Notes under the pieces: model-generated
Databases searched by the model: none
Told to the model about the DNA's origin: nothing
Seen by the model: only the letters and a program-made list of their open reading frames with translations
Program-made: the position numbers and the translations under genes
Assembly (NCBI GenBank): GCA_035272265.1
Contig: DATEQV010000099.1
Coordinates: 1-8,979, forward strand
Length of the DNA: 8,979 bases
Source: Acidisphaera sp035272265
Lineage (GTDB): Bacteria; Pseudomonadota; Alphaproteobacteria; Acetobacterales; Acetobacteraceae
Direction: 5' to 3'
Part shown: one piece after another, positions 1 through 4,786 of the stretch
How the letters are laid out: every line of letters starts with the position of its first letter
How positions within the stretch are numbered: position 1 is the first letter of the stretch

Positions 1-64
1 CGCCGAACCCCGTGGTACCGAAGGTCGTGGTGCCGGATCCGGTCGTGGTGGTGAAAAACGGCAT
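1..64 (-). CDS. 5' end of an unidentified gene with a Phe/Gly/Thr-rich N terminus (runs off left edge)
   Basis: An ATG at 64-62 opens a leftward frame that stays open to the window edge and encodes MPFFTTTTGSGTTTFGTTGF. The residues are low-complexity Gly, Thr and Phe in a loosely repeated pattern. Upstream is a plausible ribosome binding site, GAGAGG at 75-70, five bases before the ATG, with an AAGGA a little further up. Codons end mostly in G or C, as in the other genes. I do not recognise the family. Such N termini occur in secreted or surface-displayed repetitive proteins and in small structural proteins, but only 21 codons are visible and no function can be given. The start is supported only by the ribosome binding site and the open frame, so the call is moderate. 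Confidence 0.45.
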   Translation of the reverse strand, partial: MPFFTTTTGSGTTTFGTTGFG

Positions 65-98
65 CTCAGCCTCTCATCCTTCAGTCGCAGCTGCGGCC

Positions 99-116
99 GG
101 CGGCTCTTCTGCCGCC
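99..116. other. Hairpin in the leader of the left-edge gene
   Basis: GGCGGC (99-104) and GCCGCC (111-116) are perfect complements around a six-base loop TCTTCT. Read leftward, the structure lies about 35 bases before the ATG at 64. It is not followed by a T run in either direction, so leader structure is more likely than termination. Confidence 0.35.
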
Positions 117-143
117 ACGCCTATCGCCGTCCAGCTTAACGCC

Positions 144-172
144 ACGATACAGGGGGGGGCCTTTTCCTGCAA
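144..172 (-). promoter_or_regulatory. Weak promoter-like pair with an eight-C tract in the spacer
   Basis: On the minus strand TTGCAG (172-167) and TATCGT (149-144) are separated by 17 bases. That spacer contains eight consecutive C (plus-strand G at 152-159). The hexamers match the sigma-70 consensus at 3 of 6 and 4 of 6 positions, so this could be chance. If real, it would drive the gene starting at 64 with a leader of about 70 nt, and tract-length changes would alter the spacer. Confidence 0.2.
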
Positions 173-359
173 ATTACCCGCCATCCATCTGGCCCTTACG
201 CGCGTAGCAGGCCCCTTGTAACGCAAGTATTGCGGCGAGTAGCGATCATGATTCGAAGAGCACCGCCGTGGTATCATATCGCCTGTCACAACCCCGGCCA
301 CACGGTCGGGCTCACGCCCGACAGCAACACCAAGCACAATGTGGCGCAGCCGTGACTCG

Positions 360-414
360 GACGCCGGATTGAGGCTCACGATGGCGGGCATCGAGCCGAT
401 CAGCAGCGCGGTCA
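360..414 (-). pseudogene. Fragment of a second TauE/SafE-type permease gene
   Basis: Read leftward, this stretch encodes TALLIGSMPAIV, matching the TALLIGSMPGIV of the intact TauE gene at 1393-2166. The DNA of 379-414 agrees with 1491-1526 at 35 of 36 positions. Going on to 360 the two copies stay the same length but match poorly, apart from a shared GACGCC at the far end. No start codon, upstream transmembrane segments or intact remainder are present, so this cannot be a working transporter. It is either a remnant of a partial duplication or of a decayed paralogue. Confidence 0.55.
379..414 (+). repeat. Direct repeat, copy 1 (36 bp)
   Basis: Matches copy 2 at 1491-1526 with a single mismatch (sixth base, G here and C there). 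Copy 2 is inside the TauE gene, in the part coding for a C-terminal membrane segment. The offset is 1112 bp, and the damaged glycosyltransferase gene lies between the copies. Confidence 0.85.
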
Positions 415-488
415 TGCTGCTGCTGACCTTCGTGCTGGTGATGGCGGCCGAGCGCGGCTCGGCGTGGCTGCCCGCCCGGGCGGGTTAG
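397..488 (+). pseudogene. Possible 3' tail of a membrane protein gene (ABC permease-like)
   Basis: In the plus frame, codons from about 397 to the TAG at 486-488 end almost exclusively in G or C, whereas the same frame before about 380 does not, so coding character begins abruptly. The product ISSAVMLLLTFVLVMAAERG plus a short basic-containing tail is a single hydrophobic helix followed by the C terminus. This resembles the last transmembrane helix of PotC-type ABC transporter permeases, a resemblance from memory and not from a search. No start codon or upstream helices are present. The beginning overlaps the repeat shared with TauE, suggesting a recombination junction. Alternative: a chance open frame opposite the TauE remnant. 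Confidence 0.35.
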
Positions 489-516
489 AACGGACGCAAG
501 CCGAACCCGGCAATGC

Positions 517-1215
517 TCATCGGAACAGGTTGTGTTTTATGATGCAGTAGATGGCGCGCACGCCGTCCTTCCAGCCGATCTTCCTACCCTCCTCCTACGT
601 GCGACCATAGTAGGAAATTCCTACCTCATAGATCCGGAGCTTCCGCCGCTTGGCGACCTTCGCCGTGATTTCGGGCTCGAAACCGAACCGGGACTCCTCG
701 ATCTCGATCGACTGGATGATCTCTCGGCGGAACGCCTTGAAGCAGGTCTCCATGTCGGTGAGATCCAGGTCGGTGAGCATGTTCGACAGCATCGTGAGGA
801 AACTGTTGCCGAGGCGGTGCCAGTAATAGAGCACCCGATGGGCTTGCCCGCCCGCGAAGCAGGACCCGAACACCACATCCGCCCTGCCCGACACGATGGG
901 TTCGATCATGCGGGGATGCTCGTTCGGGTCGTATTCGAGATCGGCGTCCTGGACGATGACGATGTCGCCCGTCGCATAGCGGAAGCCGGTACGCAGCGCC
1001 GCGCCCTTACCCTGATTCCGATCGTGATAGATCACCCGATCGACCCGACCGGAGGTTTCGATCGCGCTCCTCAGCTTCTCCCTCGTGCCGTCCACCGAGC
1101 AATCATCGACAACGATGATCTCCGTGTCCGCATGGGGGGACCCTCGGACCGCTTCGATGATGCGGTCGATCGTTTCTACCTCGTTGTAGCAGGGGATAAC
1201 GACCGTCAGCTTCAT
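517..1215 (-). pseudogene. Family 2 glycosyltransferase with premature in-frame TAG
   Basis: A GT-A fold glycosyltransferase of the dolichyl-phosphate-mannose-synthase-like group, which moves a sugar from a nucleotide donor to a lipid or glycan acceptor at the membrane face. Visible motifs: VVIPCYNE (residues 5-12), the VVDD nucleotide-binding strand (35-38), NQGKGAAL (67-74) and the metal-binding DAD (90-92). The expected continuation after YYGRT is a Tyr followed by EEGKKIGWKDG; here a TAG stands at 597-595 in place of that Tyr. The frame then continues with EEGRKIGWKDGVRAIYC and ends at TGA 519-517. One substitution (TAC to TAG) therefore removes the last 26 of 232 residues. Cys119 stands in GSCFAGG, where I expect Arg. 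The GT-A core is complete, so a truncated protein of 206 residues might retain activity. There is no strong ribosome binding site before ATG 1215. Family assignment is confident; inactivation is inferred. Confidence 0.85.
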
Positions 1216-1293
1216 CGCATCGTCTCGGGTGAACTCGACAGGGTGTCACGAATCGAAATCGCGACGGCAGCAGGTGCCCAATTCGATTCGCAC

Positions 1294-1305
1294 GGTCAAA
1301 TGACC
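1294..1305. promoter_or_regulatory. Short inverted repeat upstream of the glycosyltransferase
   Basis: GGTCA (1294-1298), AA, TGACC (1301-1305): perfect five-base arms about 80 bp before the glycosyltransferase ATG. It could be a small operator or part of the adjoining stem-loop. No clear promoter hexamers lie at standard spacing beside it. Confidence 0.2.
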
Positions 1306-1310
1306 TGCCG

Positions 1311-1331
1311 CGACGCCGCGCTCCGGCGTCG
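1311..1331 (-). terminator. Stem-loop downstream of the TauE gene, possible terminator
   Basis: CGACGCCG (1311-1318) and CGGCGTCG (1324-1331) are perfect eight-base complements with a five-base loop, about 60 bp beyond the TauE stop. It is one of the strongest hairpins in the window. On the minus strand it is not directly followed by a T run, so intrinsic termination is not proven; it may instead stabilise the 3' end of the transcript. Confidence 0.4.
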
Positions 1332-1392
1332 ACGCACGTGCGCTAACTCGACGTTCGCGATGTGTCGGCTTCCCCGAAGGCTCGGCGAACTG

Positions 1393-2166
1393 CTAAACCA
1401 CCAGCCGCGCACCGACCACGAACAGCACCGCGGCCAGGACGCCGCGCAACGCCGTCTCCGGCACCCGCGTCGACGCCAGGCTGCCGACGACGATGCCGGG
1501 CATCGAGCCGATCAGCAGCGCGGTCAGCACCGGCCAGTTGATCGAGCCGAGATACCAGTGCCCAAGTCCGGCGACCAGCGTCAGCGGCACCGCATGGGCG
1601 ATGTCGGAGGCGACCAGAACCGCGACCGGCAGGGCGGGATACAGCATCAGCAACGCGGTCATGCCGATCGCACCCGCGCCGACCGACGAGAGCGAGACCA
1701 GCACGCCGAGCACAGCACCCGTAATGATCGTCAGCACCGTAGTCCGGCGCGGATGCGGATTGCCGCGGAAGCGCGCGGCGAAGGCGATGATCTGCGGCCG
1801 GAAGACCAGCGATACGGCGGTCAGCAGCAGCGCGATCCCCAACGTCACCGAGATGATCTTCGCGGTCAGCGCGTTCGGATTTCCCAGCCGGTCCAGCAGC
1901 AGGATCATCAGCAGGCTCGACGGCAGGCTGCCCACCGCCAGCAAGCCGGTCACCCGCCAGGAGACGTTGCGGTTGGCGCCGTGCACCAGGGTGCCGACCG
2001 ACTTCGTGCCGGCGGCGAACAGCAGGTCGGTGCCGACGGCCGCGACGGGGTGGAAGCCGAACGCCAGAACCAGAAGCGGCGTCATCAAGGAGCCGCCGCC
2101 CACGCCGGTCATGCCGACCAGCAAGCCCACCACTGCACCCGACAGGACGTAAAGCGGGTCGAACAG
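1393..2166 (-). CDS. TauE/SafE-family membrane permease (probable CTG start)
   Basis: A polytopic inner-membrane protein of the sulfite exporter TauE/SafE family, which exports small organic or sulfur-containing anions. Two homologous halves are visible: GMTGVGGGSLMTPLL near the N terminus and SSVGAGAIGMTALLMLYP in the middle, the paired signature of the family. About eight hydrophobic segments and about 257 residues are normal for it. Start: family-like sequence FDPLYVLSGAVVG precedes the first standard start, a GTG at 2133, which would cut the first membrane helix in two. In frame there is only CTG at 2166-2164, eight bases after a perfect AAGGAGG (2181-2175); a TGA at 2187-2185 closes the frame upstream. 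I therefore place the start at CTG, with GTG 2133 or a lost ATG as alternatives. The substrate cannot be told from sequence. It seems to have its own promoter, separate from the DUF429-like gene upstream. Confidence 0.88.
   Translation of the reverse strand: MFDPLYVLSGAVVGLLVGMTGVGGGSLMTPLLVLAFGFHPVAAVGTDLLFAAGTKSVGTLVHGANRNVSWRVTGLLAVGSLPSSLLMILLLDRLGNPNALTAKIISVTLGIALLLTAVSLVFRPQIIAFAARFRGNPHPRRTTVLTIITGAVLGVLVSLSSVGAGAIGMTALLMLYPALPVAVLVASDIAHAVPLTLVAGLGHWYLGSINWPVLTALLIGSMPGIVVGSLASTRVPETALRGVLAAVLFVVGARLVV
1491..1526 (+). repeat. Direct repeat, copy 2 (36 bp, inside the TauE gene)
   Basis: Partner of 379-414, with 35 of 36 bases identical in the same orientation. Here it is a normal part of the coding sequence (TALLIGSMPGIV on the minus strand), so this copy is presumably the ancestral context. 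Confidence 0.85.
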
Positions 2167-2174
2167 GAAGGCAT

Positions 2175-2181
2175 CCTCCTT
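2175..2181 (-). promoter_or_regulatory. Strong ribosome binding site of the TauE gene
   Basis: AAGGAGG on the minus strand. Eight bases downstream, in the TauE frame, is CTG (2166-2164), the ideal start distance. The ATG that touches this site lies in a different frame and leads to no recognisable protein. Confidence 0.6.
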
Positions 2182-2214
2182 CGCTCACGGGGGCGCAGCA
2201 CGCACGCCCTGCCG

Positions 2215-2242
2215 ATAATCACGCGGATTCCGCGCGAGTCAA
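2215..2242 (-). promoter_or_regulatory. Candidate sigma-70 promoter of the TauE gene with an inverted repeat in its spacer
   Basis: On the minus strand TTGACT (2242-2237, 5 of 6 matches) and GATTAT (2220-2215, 4 of 6) are 16 bases apart. They lie in the 115-bp gap between the DUF429-like gene and the TauE gene and would give a leader of about 40 nt. The spacer contains the perfect inverted repeat CGCGGA-t-TCCGCG (2222-2234), positioned where a repressor or activator dimer could act. This is the best promoter-like match I found in the window. Confidence 0.45.
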
Positions 2243-2272
2243 ATTCAAAGCACGCTCACGCATCGTTGATTG

Positions 2273-2289
2273 GGCGTGGAGCGCACGCC
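2273..2289 (-). terminator. Stem-loop after the DUF429-like gene, possible terminator
   Basis: GGCGTG (2273-2278) and CACGCC (2284-2289) pair perfectly around a five-base loop, 13 bp beyond the stop of the DUF429-like gene and before the TauE promoter candidate. No T run follows on the minus strand. The position suits an operon end, but the sequence alone does not prove it. Confidence 0.35.
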
Positions 2290-2302
2290 GGAACAAGTGG
2301 CG

Positions 2303-3235
2303 CTAGCAGCGCGGCAGCGCTGTCTGGCCAAGCACCCATCCCTCCCAGCGCCTGATCCAGGGATCGTCGGGCGCCGCGTCGGGCCTATTGCCGGCCTGCA
2401 CGTTTACCACGCACAGCAGACCGAGGACACAATCAAAACGATCCTCCCCGGCCGAGTCGGCCCCGAACCCGTCCGTCGCCGACGCCGCAAGCGCGGGATC
2501 GGGGACGGCGCCGAGCCTCTCGGCCACGGCGAGCAGCGCCGGAGCCAGCGCCGCGCGGTCGGCCTGCCGCCGCTTGCTGCCGGCGAACCGAAGGCCCAGG
2601 TGGCGCAGCGCCTCGGCGGGGTAGGTCTCGGCGATTACCACGGAACCGGCCGCGATCAGATCGCCGAGCTTTCCCTCGAACGGCCACAGGCGCATGGGCA
2701 CGCATGCAGCGATGGCCGGCAGCAGGAAATCGCGCCAGGCGGCAATCGCGGCCTTGCCGGACTGGTTGGCGCCGAGCGTCCAGAACAGCGGCGCCCCGGC
2801 AGGCCGCTCGGCGGTGGCGCGATCACAAGCGCGGGACAGCGCGGCCGCCCCGGCGAGGCCGAGCGCCAGGGCGTGCGCCGCTCGCGTCATCCCCGCCAAC
2901 CCCCGCGCCGGGTAGAACGGGCGGTCGGCGGACACCTCGTCCAGCGTGGCGCAGACCTCGAAGAAGCCCGGCCGCTGGGCGAGGCCGCGCAGGAACGCGG
3001 GAAAATCCGGCTCCGGCACGCGCGCGGCGTACGCACGCGGCAGGCCCAGCGGCAGATCGACGCCGAGCACCACCGGGCCGCCGTCGGCACGCGCCAGAAG
3101 TCGTCCGGGCAGCGTGGCGACATCGCCGACCGGCTCCGGCGCCGCGATACGCCACGCGCCCCCGCTGCGCATCGCGGTCGCCATCCAGCGCTTGCGCGGG
3201 TCGACGCTCCAGTCGGCGTGGGCCAGCAGCGTCAG
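2303..3235 (-). CDS. DUF429-like protein (probable CTG start overlapping the upstream stop)
   Basis: A soluble protein of about 310 residues with the pattern of DUF429, an actin/RNase H-like fold family of unknown function. Numbered from the CTG at 3235, I see HADWS followed by a basic KRW (residues 6-18) as the first acidic strand, VLGVDLPLG near 60 as the second, IAETYPAEAL in the C-terminal half and DRFDCVLGLL near the end; these are the usual acidic positions of the fold. The first standard start is the ATG at 3184, but that would remove HADWS. The 17 codons before it all end in G or C and continue the family pattern, with no ATG, GTG or TTG in frame. A CTG at 3235-3233 overlaps the TGA of the nitroreductase gene (3234-3232) as CTGA, imitating the common ATGA junction. 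The ribosome binding site there is weak, so coupled translation is likely. Biochemical role unknown. Confidence 0.75.
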   Translation of the reverse strand: MTLLAHADWSVDPRKRWMATAMRSGGAWRIAAPEPVGDVATLPGRLLARADGGPVVLGVDLPLGLPRAYAARVPEPDFPAFLRGLAQRPGFFEVCATLDEVSADRPFYPARGLAGMTRAAHALALGLAGAAALSRACDRATAERPAGAPLFWTLGANQSGKAAIAAWRDFLLPAIAACVPMRLWPFEGKLGDLIAAGSVVIAETYPAEALRHLGLRFAGSKRRQADRAALAPALLAVAERLGAVPDPALAASATDGFGADSAGEDRFDCVLGLLCVVNVQAGNRPDAAPDDPWIRRWEGWVLGQTALPRC

Positions 3236-3921
3236 TCGGGGAATCCGCGGAAGGTGGCGAAGGCGCTCGCCGGTACGCGCTCCGTCACCAGCCGGTTCTC
3301 CGGCGCGTCCGGGTCGGCGTAGCCGAGCGCCATGCCGCAGACGACAAGCTCCTCGGGCGCCAATTCCAGCACCCGGCGGACCACGGCGTGCATCGGCGCC
3401 CAGGCCGCCTGCGGGCAGGTGTCAAGGCCGCGGGCGCGTGCGGCGATCATCATGTTCTCCAGGAACATGCCGTAGTCGAGCCAGCTGCCGATCTTCAGCC
3501 GCCGGTCGATGGTGCAGATCATCCCCACCGGCGCGTCGAAGAAGTCGAAGTTGCGCGCGTGCTGGGCGAGCATCCTCGCCACGTCGCCTTTGGCGATGCC
3601 GAGCAGGCCGTACAGGTCCCACCCCACTTTCCGTCGCCGCGACAGGTACGGCTCGAAGAACTTGTCCGGGTAGTAGGCGTATTCGCTGCCGCTCTCCGGT
3701 CCGCCGCCCGAGAGGAAGGCGGGACGCACGGCATCCGACAATCGCCGCCGTTCCTCGCCCGCCAGCACGTGAACGCGCCACGGCTGCATGTTCGTGCCGC
3801 TCGGCGCCCTCGCGGAGATGTTCAGGATCGCCTCGACCGTCTCGCGCGGCACCGGCGTGGGCAGGAACGCGCGCACCGAGCGGCGCGACGTGATGGCGTG
3901 ATCGACGTCGGCGGGGTTCAT
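3232..3921 (-). CDS. Nitroreductase-family FMN-dependent oxidoreductase
   Basis: A 229-residue flavoprotein of the nitroreductase superfamily, which uses NAD(P)H and tightly bound FMN to reduce nitro-aromatics, quinones or flavins; physiological substrates are seldom known. The FMN-binding features are in the right order: RRSVRAF (residues 13-19) with the phosphate-binding arginines, ARAPSGTNMQPW (37-48), and the C-terminal block WLDYGMFLENMM followed by a GLDTCPQAAW loop. Length is typical for one subunit of the usual homodimer. The ATG at 3921 overlaps the birA stop by 4 nt (ATGA), and GAGGGAG at 3935-3929 lies seven bases upstream, so this start is secure. It sits between birA and the DUF429-like gene in what looks like one transcript. 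Nothing suggests damage. Confidence 0.92.
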   Translation of the reverse strand: MNPADVDHAITSRRSVRAFLPTPVPRETVEAILNISARAPSGTNMQPWRVHVLAGEERRRLSDAVRPAFLSGGGPESGSEYAYYPDKFFEPYLSRRRKVGWDLYGLLGIAKGDVARMLAQHARNFDFFDAPVGMICTIDRRLKIGSWLDYGMFLENMMIAARARGLDTCPQAAWAPMHAVVRRVLELAPEELVVCGMALGYADPDAPENRLVTERVPASAFATFRGFPD

Positions 3922-4667
3922 CCGTTGGCTCCCTCGCCGAGCAGCACCTCGCCGGCGGACAGCGTCCGCATACCGGCTGCCGTCTGCAATTGCAGCAGGC
4001 CGGCGTCGGTCAGGCCGGCGAACCGGCCCTCGAGGCGCTCATCGGCGAACTGCACGACAAGCGGCGTCCCGACCGGATGCGCACGCGACAGCCATGCCGC
4101 GCGGATCGGCGCGAAGCCGTTGCGGCCTCGCTCGGCACGCCGCCGCCACATGGCGTCAAGCAGCGCACGGGCGACGTCTTCGGGCGCGGGCGGCGGGGCG
4201 ACCTCGGACACGGCGGCGGTCGGACGGTCGGGCAGGTCGGGCGCGGTGCTCAGATTCGCGCCGACGCCGATCGCGAGCGTGCGCAGCCGACCCTCGTCGG
4301 TCGTCGCGTCGATCAGGATGCCGGCGAGCTTGCGGCCGCGCAGCAGCACGTCGTTCGGCCATTTCAGGCTGAGCAGGCCGGGGTCGGGCAGGCGGGGGAT
4401 CAGCACGTCCGACAGCGCGATTGCGACCAGCAGCGGCCACTCGGCGGCCGTCGCCGCCGGCTCGTCCGGCCGCAGCAGCACCGACAGCGCGAGGTTGCCG
4501 GGCGGCGAGGACCACGCGCGCCCGCGGCTCCCGCGTCCTCTCGTCTGCGTCAGCGCGAGCACGGCCGTGCCGTCCGGCGCGCCTTTCGCCGCCAGCGCGG
4601 CCAGCCGGTCGGTCGTCGACGGCAGGCTGTCGTGAACCTCCAGCCGCCAGGGAGCATCATCGGTCAC
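3918..4667 (-). CDS. birA: Biotin--[acetyl-CoA-carboxylase] ligase, catalytic type without HTH domain
   Basis: Attaches biotin to the carrier lysine of biotin-dependent carboxylases, using ATP to form biotinyl-AMP. The 249-residue protein starts directly with the catalytic domain: DSLPSTTDRL (13-22), the biotin/ATP loop GRGSRGR (44-50), the KWPND motif (102-106) with KLAGIL (113-118), and a small C-terminal domain of about 55 residues beginning near HPVGTPL. The N-terminal winged helix of E. coli BirA is absent, so it is an enzyme only, not a repressor of biotin genes. STT stands where STN is usual. The only possible start is GTG at 4667, since TAA at 4679-4677 closes the frame. No ribosome binding site precedes it, so a leaderless message is possible. 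First gene of the apparent birA-nitroreductase-DUF429 operon and divergent from the MFS gene. Confidence 0.92.
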   Translation of the reverse strand: MTDDAPWRLEVHDSLPSTTDRLAALAAKGAPDGTAVLALTQTRGRGSRGRAWSSPPGNLALSVLLRPDEPAATAAEWPLLVAIALSDVLIPRLPDPGLLSLKWPNDVLLRGRKLAGILIDATTDEGRLRTLAIGVGANLSTAPDLPDRPTAAVSEVAPPPAPEDVARALLDAMWRRRAERGRNGFAPIRAAWLSRAHPVGTPLVVQFADERLEGRFAGLTDAGLLQLQTAAGMRTLSAGEVLLGEGANG

Positions 4668-4786
4668 GCAAGACGGTTAGGTCAGTCCGCGCGCGAATAG
4701 CAACGGCAGCTGCGTGCGCACCGCTGGCATCAGGGCTGCGGCGCGCGGCGTATCGGCGCCGTTGTTGGCGCAGCTAACGTCGGTCG
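4668..4786. other. Divergent intergenic region between birA and the MFS gene
   Basis: About 120 bp that must hold the promoters of both the leftward birA operon and the rightward MFS/ATP-grasp unit. I found no convincing -35/-10 pair for either direction. TAACCG (4679-4674) ends six bases before the birA GTG and could be the -10 box of a leaderless transcript, but it is a poor match. Confidence 0.4.

Larger units (their letters stand above)
65..359. other. Intergenic stretch without a convincing gene
   Basis: About 295 bp between the leftward gene start at 64 and the TauE fragment. A minus-strand frame crosses it, but its third codon positions are mixed and its product resembles no protein I know, so I treat it as non-coding. 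It holds a hairpin (99-116), a 10-bp palindrome CGCAGCTGCG (86-95), eight consecutive G on the plus strand (152-159) and a short inverted repeat CGCAA-gta-TTGCG (222-234). The stretch is less GC-rich than the rest of the window, in keeping with leader or eroded DNA. Confidence 0.5.

Noticed and set aside
86..234. Short palindromes and inverted repeats as terminal repeats of an insertion sequence
   Set aside because: They do not pair with each other at a distance, no transposase is present and no target-site duplication is seen.
74..415. Minus-strand open frame of 113 codons as a whole gene
   Set aside because: Only its first part resembles TauE; the rest has mixed third positions and no known similarity, so it is a scrap followed by non-coding DNA.
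595..597. TAG as a recoded or readthrough codon in the glycosyltransferase
   Set aside because: TAG is the genuine stop of three other genes in this window, and no recoding element is visible nearby; mutation is simpler.
2167..2174. ATG directly after the strong ribosome binding site as the TauE start
   Set aside because: It lies in another frame and touches the binding site without a spacer; the product in that frame is not TauE.
532..2355. Long plus-strand open frame of 607 codons
   Set aside because: It lies opposite the glycosyltransferase and TauE genes; its product is full of Arg, His, Gln and Asp runs typical of an antisense frame in GC-rich DNA, and it has no recognisable domain.
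2704..4635. Long plus-strand open frame of 643 codons
   Set aside because: Antisense to the DUF429-like, nitroreductase and birA genes, which have clear family motifs; the product is Arg/Ala/Pro-rich without order.
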